Made by a program: the position numbers and the translations under genes
NCBI RefSeq assembly: GCF_907164905.1
Contig: NZ_CAJRAF010000001.1
Span: 593,001 to 657,000 of the forward strand
Source: Dyadobacter sp. CECT 9275
GTDB lineage: Bacteria; Bacteroidota; Bacteroidia; Cytophagales; Spirosomataceae
Reading direction: 5' to 3'
Length of the DNA: 64,000 nt
Notes under the pieces: generated by a model
The model's input: only the letters and a program-made list of their open reading frames with translations
Told to the model about the DNA's origin: nothing
Databases searched by the model: none
Shown: positions 19,201 through 26,970 of the stretch, piece by piece
How the letters are laid out: each line of letters opens with the position of its first letter
Numbering within the stretch: the first letter of the stretch is position 1

Positions 19201-20602
19201 CGCGATGATCGCGGGCATGGTACCGATGGCGTCAGGGCTGGGAGAAGGCGGAGACCAGATAGCCCCTTTGGGTCAGGCGGTAATCGGTGGGCTGATCGCC
19301 TCCACACTTGCTTCGCTTTTAATCCTGCCCGCCATTTTTACAATGGTTCAGAAAAAAGCATCAGTTGAATCAATATCAATGGATCCGGAAGATCCTGAAA
19401 GTAATTTCTTTAAAAAACTACAACTGTCCATGTCTATGAACACTTTAAAATCCCTGACCCTCTTCGTGATTGTAAGCTTTGCTCTGGCGGGCTGCGGCTC
19501 GGAAGCGGAAACCGAAAAGAAAACCGAAGAACACAAAACGGAGGTACCCGCTGCTACCGAGCTCATATCCGTGCAAAGCCTCAAACCTGCTAAGGAAATT
19601 GCATTACCAGGAGAGCTGAAACCCTGGAATAAGGTGAGTATTCATCCGAAGGTCAAAGGTTTTGTGAAAACGGTTCAGGCGGACAGAGGTACTGTTGTGA
19701 GAAAAGGGCAGGTACTGGCGGTACTGGAGGCACCAGAAATCCTGACGGAGCTCAACCAGGCTAAAGCACAGCTCATTTCAGCCGAGGCGGCGGTAAGTGA
19801 GTACGATACCAAGTACAAAACCAGCAGGCTCACCTACGGCAGAATGCTGAGAACCAACCAGACGCAGGGAGCGGTTTCGCTGAACGAGCTGGACGTTGCC
19901 CATGCCCGTGTGCTGACCGACAGCTCGCTTGCAGCTGTATCCAGGGGGAATCTTCAGGCAGCACGCTCGAACATGGAAACTAAATCCCAACTGGCCAGAT
20001 ACCTTACCGTCACGGCTCCTTTTGATGGTATCATCACCGAACGGAACATCAGTCCGGGCGCGCTGGTGGGCCCGGGAGAAAATAATGCCCGGCCTTTGTT
20101 TATTCTGGAAGACAACAAAAAACTCCGGCTTACACTGGCCATTCCCGAAAACCTGTCGGGGTCCGTTCCAGCCAAGGGAAATGTAACTTTCACAGTACCT
20201 GCGAGCCCTGAAAAACAATATAGTGCCGTTTTTGCGAGGAGCTCCCGAACTTTGTCGGAGGAAAACAGGGCCATGATGGCTGAATTCGACGTGGATAACC
20301 GCGACAATCAGTTGAAGGCCGGGATGTATGCCCAGGTACAGCTGCATGTTGAGCGTTCAGAAAATACACTTTTTGTGCCTGTAAGTTCTGTAGTCACATC
20401 AAGTGAGAAGATATTCGTGATCAGGCAAAAGGATAATAAAGCGGAATGGGTGTCTGTGAAGAAGGGTACCGTGGTGGATACGCTGGTGGAAGTGTTCGGG
20501 AATCTGCAGGCCGGTGATCCGATTGTAAAAAAAGCATCGGAAGAAATCAGGGACGGGCAGCAGCTGGAAGGCAAAGCCAAACTAACTGCGAAAGCTGAAT
20601 AA
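16211..20602 (+). CDS. RND efflux permease fused in frame to its periplasmic adaptor
   Basis: A 1463-residue reading frame. Residues 1-1060 are an RND permease: the first membrane helix at about 11-30, the porter domains, TM4 with GVLVDQATVTIENI (Asp401), a second porter half, TM10 with SVGVSVANAILMV, and a last helix ending near residue 1050. Residues 1076-1463 are a complete membrane-fusion (adaptor) protein with its own signal-like helix and lipobox ALAGC (Cys1095), a biotinyl-lipoyl-like arm (GFVKTVQADRGTVVRKGQV), a helical hairpin, and the barrel domains. The join has no stop codon. The former signal peptide would act as a 13th helix and place the adaptor in the periplasm, which is topologically possible. 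An A6 run just before the join makes a one-base difference a real alternative. The substrate is unknown. Confidence 0.85.
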   Translation: MYQLIRTALRQPISIVVVVIGILFFSILSIRSIPVDIFPNLDLPTIYVVQPYGGMAPDQMDGFIATRYQDHFLYVSGIRDVDVKTIQGLSLIKLSFYPGTDMAQAAAEVANNVSRAKAYMPEGTVPPQVVRFDASSVPIGQMVFESSSRSLNEIQDFASSRVRPMFSRIEGVSSPPPFGGNQRTIVIRVDPERIRSYHLTPEEIIKSIVVNNQPSPAGNIRMGDRTLMTPVNSLINRPEDFLNIPIRIGAGPTVFVRDIGTVEDGADMTVSYALINGKRAVYIPVVKKSDASTLDVVNNIRAALPQLRNAVPEDVKISYEFDQSVYVTNSLKSLITEGILGALLTGLMVLLFLRDWRSVIIVIVTIPISILSAVILMNLFGQTINIMTLSGLALAIGVLVDQATVTIENIHQHQEMGKPKEQAIWDACKEIAFPEFLILLAILAVFAPSFVMSGIPRSMFLPLSLAVGFAMIASFLLSQTLVPVLANWLLKSHPHHEAPTLALDEREIHDVIEEGAHPSLPVKGFEKFKLRYLGVLEGVIGKRSFVIPAYLIVSVLLIVGGFMLIGTDILPKANSHQFQMRLRVADGTRVERTETATLKVLDLIKSEVGKEHVEISSAYVGTVPSSYGTSNIFVFNSGPHEAVLQVSLHEDFPVRMDMLKEKLRERIAKEIPALKISFEPIELVDKIMSQGASTPIEVSVAAKSVEDAGKFARKIQAEMEKIAFLRDVQIAQPLAYPILNVDINRERAGQLGITSTQVARSMVAATSSSRFTDKNLWLDNSKGLAYQVQVQIPEYQMTSVEDIGTIPLKTGASNPLLADVATFSEKTAPGEYDRAGPNRLVTVTANLHKKDLGAATKAVTAAIKNAGEPPRGVLVELKGQSNLLTETLGSLQTGLMIAIVIMFLLMAATYQSFKLSMVVLSTIPAVVVGAIGLLLLTGATLNLQSYMGLIMSVGVSVANAILMVTNAENLRLQLKDSSKAVVLAAGSRIRPILMTSIAMIAGMVPMASGLGEGGDQIAPLGQAVIGGLIASTLASLLILPAIFTMVQKKASVESISMDPEDPESNFFKKLQLSMSMNTLKSLTLFVIVSFALAGCGSEAETEKKTEEHKTEVPAATELISVQSLKPAKEIALPGELKPWNKVSIHPKVKGFVKTVQADRGTVVRKGQVLAVLEAPEILTELNQAKAQLISAEAAVSEYDTKYKTSRLTYGRMLRTNQTQGAVSLNELDVAHARVLTDSSLAAVSRGNLQAARSNMETKSQLARYLTVTAPFDGIITERNISPGALVGPGENNARPLFILEDNKKLRLTLAIPENLSGSVPAKGNVTFTVPASPEKQYSAVFARSSRTLSEENRAMMAEFDVDNRDNQLKAGMYAQVQLHVERSENTLFVPVSSVVTSSEKIFVIRQKDNKAEWVSVKKGTVVDTLVEVFGNLQAGDPIVKKASEEIRDGQQLEGKAKLTAKAE
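19412..19439 (+). other. Permease-adaptor junction with A6 run and latent ATGA overlap
   Basis: A run of six A bases lies at 19412-19417. As written, the permease frame continues through it into the adaptor's ATG at 19436-19438. With one base fewer the permease would end at TGA 19437-19439, which overlaps that ATG as ATGA, the usual layout of coupled genes. A second in-frame ATG is at 19430. Confidence 0.8.
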
Positions 20603-20611
20603 TTTTAACGA

Positions 20612-20658
20612 ATCGTTTGCTTGCTGAATGACCATGACTCTTTCAGCAAGCAAACGAT
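20612..20658. terminator. Bidirectional terminator after the efflux operon
   Basis: A perfect 17-bp stem (20612-20628 with 20642-20658) sits between the stop of the efflux gene and the stop of the convergent lipoprotein gene. The U-tract is weak on both strands. Confidence 0.7.
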
Positions 20659-20663
20659 CTGTC

Positions 20664-21419
20664 CTACTCCTCATAACTGATGAAAGCGGCATTATCTCCC
20701 CAGATGGTGCTTGCTTCAAAATCAAAAACAAGTTCGTTCACATACCGGTCATCTGAAAAATGATCCCTTAGCTTTACCGGGAAACGTACGCCGTCAGAAC
20801 TGTATTCTCCTGATATTTTGTATCTCCCGATAGGAATATCCACAAGGTAGCCATAATCATCAGAATACGGTTTTCCATGTTTTAGTTTCAGCGTTTTCCC
20901 TTCTGAACCGTCGATGAGTTTCCCCACTGGCACGAGCGTAAACTCTATATTTTCCGAGTCATAAATAGTGCTGTTCAATGATTTATTAATGTGGACGGTT
21001 CCGCCATAATAACCATTTTCCTCCAGCGGCTTCTTTCCGGTCATTTTCCACTGAAAATTTACGACGGCTCCGGCAATGCTGAACGGTTCGTAGATATCCG
21101 GATGCAGTGGCAAGTCAAATTCCTGTCCGTTATATACTTTTCTGATCGTTGCCGAAATCATGAAAGTACCTACTTTGGGAAGCTGGATTTTATAAACCCC
21201 GTTGTTGTCGCTTGTTCCCAAAGCATTGGAATGATAGATCATGGTGTTGTCTACCACAATTTTAGCTCCTTGTAGAGGATTGCCTTTTACGTCCACTACC
21301 TTTCCCTTGGCATACCCTTCTTCACTTGTGACGGTGTTTGGGTCCACGTTGTTTTCGTCCCGGGTACAGGAACTTATTGCGAACATTATAAAACACCAGA
21401 TTATTAATAAGTTTTTCAT
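20664..21419 (-). CDS. Lipoprotein with carboxypeptidase-regulatory-like domain
   Basis: A 251-residue lipoprotein. The start at MKNLLIIWCFIMF gives a signal peptide with lipobox ISSC (Cys18); the frame is open 57 codons further upstream, but that stretch lacks coding character. Residues about 38-110 form a CarboxypepD_reg-like beta-sandwich (GKVVDVKGNPLQGAKIVVDN, then TSDNNGVYKIQLPKVGTFMI), as seen at the start of TonB-dependent receptors and in cell-surface proteins. The rest is beta-rich and unassigned. No enzymatic motif is visible, and an outer-membrane surface or periplasmic role is likely (inference). It follows the membrane-protein gene on the same strand after about 70 bases. Confidence 0.75.
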   Translation of the reverse strand: MKNLLIIWCFIMFAISSCTRDENNVDPNTVTSEEGYAKGKVVDVKGNPLQGAKIVVDNTMIYHSNALGTSDNNGVYKIQLPKVGTFMISATIRKVYNGQEFDLPLHPDIYEPFSIAGAVVNFQWKMTGKKPLEENGYYGGTVHINKSLNSTIYDSENIEFTLVPVGKLIDGSEGKTLKLKHGKPYSDDYGYLVDIPIGRYKISGEYSSDGVRFPVKLRDHFSDDRYVNELVFDFEASTIWGDNAAFISYEE

Positions 21420-21487
21420 AAAATAATATTGGTTGAAATGCGCCCGGTCAGTGCTTTCTGGCCGGGAACACCTGTAATGATGTAGTA

Positions 21488-21985
21488 TTAAAAACCCGCA
21501 GGTCTGAATGGATGTATCAATTCTGAAAAAAGCAGAATGACCAACCCCAGGATGCACAAAGCTCCCCTGATAACGATATATGCCAGCCATTTTTGCTGCA
21601 GTTCGGTTAAGAGGTTCTGCGGTTTAAGGGTGGTATCATTGATAAGATCGTTGATCGGCATGCTTAGTTTTATGGCCAGGAGCATATCAGCAGCCAGGAG
21701 CAGGAATGCTGCGGCAGCATAATAATGGGATTTACTTCCCTGAACGCGAAAGGATACAAACATCCAGGCTAACAGCAGTGCGAGTCCCGCCAGATAACCA
21801 AATTTAAGTTTAGGACCGATAACGCTATCCGTTGCACGTCTTATTTCTACAAAGGTGTCTGCCGAAACATTTAACATGGCCTTGGAAAAACCCAGGAAGA
21901 TGTAAAAGGCTCCCTGAGATGCCAGAGCGAAATAAATGAAAACACATACCAGTTTCAGGTAAGGGAAAAGGTCCGCCTGTCTCAT
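21488..21985 (-). CDS. Integral membrane protein, four helices, unknown
   Basis: A 165-residue protein with four predicted membrane helices (about 9-31, 62-80, 86-105 and 138-158) and a short loop with polar residues between helices 1 and 2 (SADTFVEIRRATD). It recalls DUF1772-like membrane proteins, but that is a guess. The ATG overlaps the stop of the upstream parallel-beta-helix lipoprotein gene by 4 bases (21982-21985), so translation is coupled. Confidence 0.65.
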   Translation of the reverse strand: MRQADLFPYLKLVCVFIYFALASQGAFYIFLGFSKAMLNVSADTFVEIRRATDSVIGPKLKFGYLAGLALLLAWMFVSFRVQGSKSHYYAAAAFLLLAADMLLAIKLSMPINDLINDTTLKPQNLLTELQQKWLAYIVIRGALCILGLVILLFSELIHPFRPAGF

Positions 21986-23451
21986 TTTTCCTGTAAAATG
22001 GGCTGGTCAGCGTTTCCTTCAAATGTATTAACCGTAGCAGCATCTGTATTAATGGATGCCTGATAGTTGACATAAACACCATATCCGCCACTATTGCTGA
22101 TCTGAGTGTTTTTGATGGTCATCCTGGCCTGGCTGCCATACACGGCAATGTTCGCTTTCTTGCCGGAAACAAGCGGAATGCTTCCTCCGCCGGATACCAC
22201 CGTATGTTCCAGAACATTCAGGGCGCTTACAGAATAACAAATCATTCCTTTCCAGACCGCCTGGTTACCCTCTCGACCTTTAATGGTAATTTTAGATTCT
22301 TTGGTACCAATTGCGCTGAGGTATCCTTTGTTCACAGTTATTTGTTTATCCCGTGCCAGTTCCAGGGTTACTCCAGGCATGAGTTTAAGCCCGGCATCCA
22401 GGGTCAGGCTGTTAGTCAGATAATAAGGTGTTTTGTCCTTAAATCCGCTCCATTGTGCTTCCGAAGAACTGCTTCCGGTAAGGGTACCACCGGAAATCTC
22501 TACCACGTTCCTCCCGTTATTACCGCTAAAAACCGAATTTTCGTCAAGACTTTTCACATGATCAGGGGCTACTGAAATACCAGATTCGATATTGTCTCTG
22601 AAAGTGTTGGAAGTAAATGTTTTCAGAATGGCGTCTTCCTGGAGGTACAGGCCATACCCCGCATTGTTTTCGAACAAGCTGTTTTTTACTGAAATCTGGG
22701 CATCAGACGATCCTGTCAAAGCAATACCGGCTTTGATCCCGCTAAACAGCACTTTGCTGCCCGTGTGCAAAACCTCAACATACTCAAGTTCATTTCCGCT
22801 GCTGCCAGACCTCATGATGATACCTGCCCAAAAGCCTCTGGTTTTTTCCTGGCCTATCAGGCGAATGGCCTTTGAAGCCTCTCCTTTGGCAATCAGTACC
22901 CCACCGTTGTCGTTGACTTCCAGCCGGGTATCTCTGGCAAAACCAATGACAACCCCCGGTTTAATGGTTAGCTCTGCCTGAACAGTTACGTTCTGATTCA
23001 CCACATAATCCGGGAAGTCGGGGTTGGAAATTCTATCCTCCAGTACCATTTTTGATGTGATATTGGTTGCCAGTACCATGGGGGCAGTAACGGCCGCAGT
23101 TACCAACACCCTGTCACTACTTTCTCCGTTGGCATTGCTTATGGTCAGTTCCAGTTCATAATCACCCGCAACATCGGGTACGAATGTCGGTTTCTCCGTT
23201 GTTGGCTTGCTGATCGATGCAGTACTTCCCGACGGTTTTTTAGAAAATGACCAGCGATAGTCGAAAGGTTCATTTTCGCTATCTTCTGATGCAGTTCCGT
23301 CCAAAACAACCACTTCGCCCACTTCCACTTTCTGGTCTGCCCCGGCGCGGGCAGTAAGGGTGTTTGCGGGTTTCACTTCTTCTTCTTCCTTACAGGCTGC
23401 CAATAGCAATGTAAAGGATAACGCGGGTAATAGAAATTTTTTAAAATTCAT
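21982..23451 (-). CDS. Lipoprotein with PKD domain and right-handed beta-helix
   Basis: A 489-residue lipoprotein: signal peptide with lipobox LLAAC (Cys20), then the acidic KEEEEVK tract. Residues about 33-120 form a PKD/Ig-like domain (RAGADQKVEVGEVVVLDG, FDYRWSFSKKPSG, AGDYELELTISNANGESSDR). From about 150 to the end there are short beta-helix-like rungs in two similar halves, each beginning with a gain-of-shape phrase (LTIKPGVVIGFARDTRLEV and LKLMPGVTLELARDKQITV) and each containing WAGIIMRSG or WKGMICYS. This resembles other Bacteroidota parallel-beta-helix surface proteins, some of which bind or cut polysaccharide. No catalytic triad was identified. The small membrane-protein gene follows with a 4-base overlap. 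Confidence 0.8.
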   Translation of the reverse strand: MNFKKFLLPALSFTLLLAACKEEEEVKPANTLTARAGADQKVEVGEVVVLDGTASEDSENEPFDYRWSFSKKPSGSTASISKPTTEKPTFVPDVAGDYELELTISNANGESSDRVLVTAAVTAPMVLATNITSKMVLEDRISNPDFPDYVVNQNVTVQAELTIKPGVVIGFARDTRLEVNDNGGVLIAKGEASKAIRLIGQEKTRGFWAGIIMRSGSSGNELEYVEVLHTGSKVLFSGIKAGIALTGSSDAQISVKNSLFENNAGYGLYLQEDAILKTFTSNTFRDNIESGISVAPDHVKSLDENSVFSGNNGRNVVEISGGTLTGSSSSEAQWSGFKDKTPYYLTNSLTLDAGLKLMPGVTLELARDKQITVNKGYLSAIGTKESKITIKGREGNQAVWKGMICYSVSALNVLEHTVVSGGGSIPLVSGKKANIAVYGSQARMTIKNTQISNSGGYGVYVNYQASINTDAATVNTFEGNADQPILQEK

Positions 23452-23841
23452 GGCTAATGATACTTGTGATAAAAAATAAACTCGGGTGCAAAGAATGGAT
23501 TTTGCATTGCCGCCGACAGTTGTTTTTATCTAAACCGCGGAGATAATCTTTCCAGATGAAACAAATAGCGTTTGACTGATTTTACGGTAAAGCGTTTCAG
23601 CCCTGGCGTAATGTCGGGTTGGGAAAAAGGCTTAACGGATGTGGTGAATGCAGGCAATCGGGCAAAACAATGATTTGTCGACAAACGGCTGATTTATCAA
23701 TTAAAATATGCCCAAAATAGCTGCAAATGCACTTTTGAAGACAAAATAGGTTGTTGGTCGATAAAGCCTGCTGTCTGTTTTCGTTCATTGGAAACCTGTT
23801 GCTGAAATGTTAATTATGTGCCTTACCATCATCTGAATTTC
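23452..23841. other. Divergent intergenic region, no gene seen
   Basis: About 390 bases separate the beta-helix lipoprotein gene (reverse) from the cupin gene (forward). Promoters for both should lie here, but no clear TTG / TAnnTTTG pair or inverted repeat was recognised, and short open frames across it lack coding character. Confidence 0.4.
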
Positions 23842-24384
23842 ATGAAGCGAAAAATTTTTAACCCGGTTATCAGAGACACGACTACTTTTCTGCAGACTGC
23901 CGAAGAAACCAATGGGGTTTTCTCTTATATAGAGGTAACCCTGCGGCCGGGCGGGCAGACACCGCTGCATTATCACAAAAACTTTACGGAAACATTTACT
24001 GCCGAAGAAGGAGAGCTGGGCCTGCACCTGGGAGCCGGCAAAAAAATATTGCTCAGCCCCGGCGAAACCTGCACCGTCCCAATCGGGCAAACGCACAATT
24101 TTTTTAATCCCGGAAATGAAGAAATCCGGTTCAAGGTACTAACGCAACCCGGAAGTGCTGGCTTTGAAAATGCACTCAGGATACTGTACGGCCTGGCTGG
24201 CGACGGGCTTACGGATGAAAGGGCAGTCCCCAAAAAATTTGTTGATTTGGCAGTAGTTGCGGTAATGAGTGATATGCATTTGCCGGGAGTCCAGGGCCTG
24301 CTTTACCCGCTGATGAGGTGGATCGCCAACCGTGCTAGGCGTAACGGTACCGAGCAGTACTTACTGGACCGGTATTGCCGGTGA
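23842..24384 (+). CDS. Cupin-domain protein
   Basis: A 180-residue soluble protein. Residues about 28-115 form a cupin barrel: motif 1 GGQTPLHYHKNFTETF carries the metal-binding His-x-His and Glu, followed by EGELGLHL; motif 2 has GETCTVPIGQTHNFFNPG with the closing His and Asn. Substrate and reaction cannot be assigned; cupins range from dioxygenases and isomerases to sugar-binding proteins. The chosen start is MKRKIFNPV; an ATG 8 codons upstream is also open. Its stop is 3 bases from the stop of the convergent LytTR regulator gene. No signal peptide is seen. Confidence 0.82.
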   Translation: MKRKIFNPVIRDTTTFLQTAEETNGVFSYIEVTLRPGGQTPLHYHKNFTETFTAEEGELGLHLGAGKKILLSPGETCTVPIGQTHNFFNPGNEEIRFKVLTQPGSAGFENALRILYGLAGDGLTDERAVPKKFVDLAVVAVMSDMHLPGVQGLLYPLMRWIANRARRNGTEQYLLDRYCR

Positions 24385-24387
24385 AGA

Positions 24388-25110
24388 TTAATAAACGGTC
24401 TTGAAACGTCGCTGGCACTCCGCCCGATAGTTACGCCCAATGGGTACCTCCGTGCCCGAAATTTCCACCTTATGCGGATGGAAGCTTTCGATTTTGTCAC
24501 ATGAAACAATGAAAGACCGGTGAATTCTCATGAAATCGTCTTCGGGCAGGAGTTCTTCAAGCAAACTTATTTTTTGTTTGGAAATCAGTACTTTGTCCGG
24601 CATCACCACTTTGATGTAGTCGCGTAGGCTCTCGACCCAAAGAATCTCCCGTACATTGACTTTCACCATTTTACGGTCTACTTTCAGGTATAAAAAAATT
24701 TCCTTCTCGGCAGCCGGAGGCTTTTCTGCAAAGGTCATCTGGCTTGATTGGGTATCAAAAGCGTTGAATATCTTGTCCATCGCTTTCAGAAACCTGTCGA
24801 AGGGAATGGGTTTGACCAGGTAGTCTACAGCGTTGAGATCAAATCCCTCCACGGCATAATCATGATAGGCCGTGGTGAAAATTACCTTGGGTGGAGTTTT
24901 GAGGCTCCTCAGCAAATCGGTACCCTTCAGGCCCGGCATTTTGATATCCAGAAACATCAGGTCAATACGGTTCTGCTGCAACACCTGAAATGCCTGAAGC
25001 GCGTCGCGGCATCGGGCGATGATCTCGATCTCTGAAAAATGATGAAGATAATTGTCCAGTACCTCAATGGCGTGAGGTTCGTCGTCCACCAGAATAGCCT
25101 TTAATTTCAT
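24388..25110 (-). CDS. LytTR-family response regulator
   Basis: A 240-residue regulator. The receiver domain (1-120) has the phosphoacceptor Asp55 in LMFLDIKMPG, acidic residues at DDE (9-11) and Lys in YLVKPIPF. The C-terminal LytTR DNA-binding domain (about 140-238) shows LWVESLRDYIKV, the RIHRSFIVS stretch and IPIGRNYR-like ending (VPIGRNYRAEC). The gene follows the partner kinase after 5 bases, so the two form one operon. Such pairs in Bacteroidota sense extracellular or cell-envelope signals, but the target is not shown by this sequence. Confidence 0.92.
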   Translation of the reverse strand: MKLKAILVDDEPHAIEVLDNYLHHFSEIEIIARCRDALQAFQVLQQNRIDLMFLDIKMPGLKGTDLLRSLKTPPKVIFTTAYHDYAVEGFDLNAVDYLVKPIPFDRFLKAMDKIFNAFDTQSSQMTFAEKPPAAEKEIFLYLKVDRKMVKVNVREILWVESLRDYIKVVMPDKVLISKQKISLLEELLPEDDFMRIHRSFIVSCDKIESFHPHKVEISGTEVPIGRNYRAECQRRFKTVY

Positions 25111-25115
25111 AATAT

Positions 25116-26216
25116 TCAGATAGTTGTAAGCAGGTTGAGTCTGATTTCCAGGACGGCCAGGAACATTTCTTCCTCCTCAATAATCCGCAACTTGTGTGCC
25201 GAAGGATAAAGAATATCAAGCCGCTTTCTGATATTGGTTAACCCGATACTGGATCCCTGCCTTTCCTTGTCGGTAATTACCCGGTGTTCCGGCTTGCTGT
25301 TTGATACCTTAAATTTTAGTTTGTCGTCCTTGATCCTCAGGTCCATATTGATCCAGGCATCACCAACTTTTTCTCCTGCGCCATGTTTGAAGGCATTTTC
25401 AACCAGGGGAAGCAGCAGCAGCGGAGCAATCCGGTAACCGGAATGCAGCCCGTTGATACTGAAATTGATTTCAAGCCGTTCCTCGTATCTTATTTTTTCG
25501 AGGGCAATATAACTTTTGATCATTTCGACATCTTTGGTCAGATCCACGTAAGCCGTGTTTGCTTCATAGAGCATATACCTTAAAATTCCGGAAAGGCCGA
25601 TAACTACCTCGGGAGACTTGGGCGATTGGCTGAGCGTGAGGCCGTACAGATTATTGAGGGTATTAAAAAGAAAATGAGGATGAAGCTGGCCTTTCAGAAA
25701 ATTGAGCTCGGCTTCGGCGGCTGCCTGCCTTTTTTCAAACCACATCATGAAAAACTTGACAGAAAGCGCTACCCACACGATCAGATTGCTCTGTTCTATA
25801 GCATTGATGATGTAAAAGGGTTTTTTTAACTGTTCATAAAAGCTGCCGTCCAGTTTGTGCCACTGAAAGTCCGGCCGCTGTTTTTGCATTTCCCGCAGGA
25901 TCCAGGGGTCCGCGATCAGGATTTCGGTTAACCGGAAAGCCAATGCGGACAGGAGCAGACAGCCGACCAGAAAAAAAGCGAACGACCAGTACTTACGCCT
26001 GTTGATAAACCGGTAAATACCTATGTTGACAATCGAATAGTAATAGAACAGATGGATCGGAAGAAACAGCAGCATAATTTTGGCGGAGATCGCCAGATCG
26101 GGCATACCTTGTCCGTAAATGAGAGTCATTACCGCCCAGACAATCAGCCAGAAGCCGATATGAAGGAGTATTCGTCTGGATCGGGTGTTAAGGAGAGTGC
26201 TCAAGTTTAACTGCAT
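25116..26216 (-). CDS. LytS-like sensor histidine kinase
   Basis: A 366-residue membrane kinase of the His_kinase (PF06580) type. Four membrane helices occupy about 18-35, 43-70, 77-98 and 141-158, followed by a short linker. The phosphorylated histidine lies in the motif QLHPHFLFNTLNNL (179-190, His181), and the ATPase domain has PLLLLPLVENAFKHG and GIGL-like glycine motif (SSIGLTNIRKRL). It precedes the LytTR regulator gene on the same strand with a 5-base gap. The helical N-terminus suggests sensing within the membrane. Confidence 0.92.
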   Translation of the reverse strand: MQLNLSTLLNTRSRRILLHIGFWLIVWAVMTLIYGQGMPDLAISAKIMLLFLPIHLFYYYSIVNIGIYRFINRRKYWSFAFFLVGCLLLSALAFRLTEILIADPWILREMQKQRPDFQWHKLDGSFYEQLKKPFYIINAIEQSNLIVWVALSVKFFMMWFEKRQAAAEAELNFLKGQLHPHFLFNTLNNLYGLTLSQSPKSPEVVIGLSGILRYMLYEANTAYVDLTKDVEMIKSYIALEKIRYEERLEINFSINGLHSGYRIAPLLLLPLVENAFKHGAGEKVGDAWINMDLRIKDDKLKFKVSNSKPEHRVITDKERQGSSIGLTNIRKRLDILYPSAHKLRIIEEEEMFLAVLEIRLNLLTTI

Positions 26217-26394
26217 TTTACAAAGATACCGGTTTCTGTTTTAGTCATTTAACCGCAGTGTCAAAATCGACATAAAGCAGGTTATTGTCGACAAAATACC
26301 GAGGCATTGCCAGCGTGCCCCATTGAGCCTGTTTCGGAGTGTCCGGATAATGCAGGGTCGTAATCATGTGATTTTCCAGATAATGAAGGTATAA

Positions 26395-26427
26395 TTGGAA
26401 AGTTTAGCCGATCCTTTTTTAACTTTG
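26395..26427 (+). promoter_or_regulatory. Promoter of the A-type Fe-S carrier gene
   Basis: TTGG at 26395-26398 and TAACTTTG at 26420-26427 are separated by 21 bases, matching the Bacteroidota TTG / TAnnTTTG promoter in sequence and spacing. The predicted transcript would begin about 50 bases before the ATG at 26486. Confidence 0.6.
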
Positions 26428-26485
26428 CTGAACTTTCTCGTTTCATTCAAATGTTAACTCATTGCTGAAATAAAATTAAAAGATT

Positions 26486-26812
26486 ATGGTAACTGTAAGT
26501 GAAACCGCAAAAAACAAGATCGTTGAATTACGCAAAGCAGATGGCTTTCAGGACGACTATCAGATCCGTGTAGGTGTGTTGGGTGGAGGATGTTCGGGGC
26601 TTACCTATAATCTTGAATTTAATTCGGAAAGTAAGCCGAGCGATATGATTTTTGAAGACAAAGGCGTAAAGATCATTGTGGATAAAAAAAGTTTGCTGTA
26701 TCTGGCCGGTACGGTCCTTGAATTTTCGGATGGTCTCAATGGAAAAGGATTCCAGTTTATTAATCCAAATGCAACACGTACCTGCGGATGCGGAGAAAGT
26801 TTTGCCGTGTAA
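26486..26812 (+). CDS. Fe-S cluster assembly accessory protein, A-type carrier (IscA/ErpA/HesB)
   Basis: A 108-residue cytoplasmic carrier that binds and hands on iron-sulfur clusters. The three conserved cysteines are present: Cys36 in GGGCSGLTY and Cys100/Cys102 in CGCGESF at the C-terminus. Length and layout match the HesB/IscA family exactly. IscA, ErpA and SufA types cannot be separated on this evidence. It is a single gene with a well-formed promoter upstream and a strong hairpin terminator downstream (26837-26875). Confidence 0.95.
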   Translation: MVTVSETAKNKIVELRKADGFQDDYQIRVGVLGGGCSGLTYNLEFNSESKPSDMIFEDKGVKIIVDKKSLLYLAGTVLEFSDGLNGKGFQFINPNATRTCGCGESFAV

Positions 26813-26836
26813 GTGACATTTTAAAAATATTTATTT

Positions 26837-26875
26837 AAACGAAACGCGCTGTGAATTTCACAGCGCGTTTCGTTT
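26837..26875 (+). terminator. Rho-independent terminator after the Fe-S carrier gene
   Basis: Near-perfect 19-bp arms (26837-26855 and 26857-26875) with a minimal loop begin 24 bases after the stop codon; the right arm ends in TTTCGTTTAT. Confidence 0.8.
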
Positions 26876-26970
26876 ATAGGACAGAATCGATTTAATTTGT
26901 CATCATATCCTAATCCGGATTGTTACACACTTGATCCGGTGAGCGGTATTTTCATAAATTAAATTCATTA

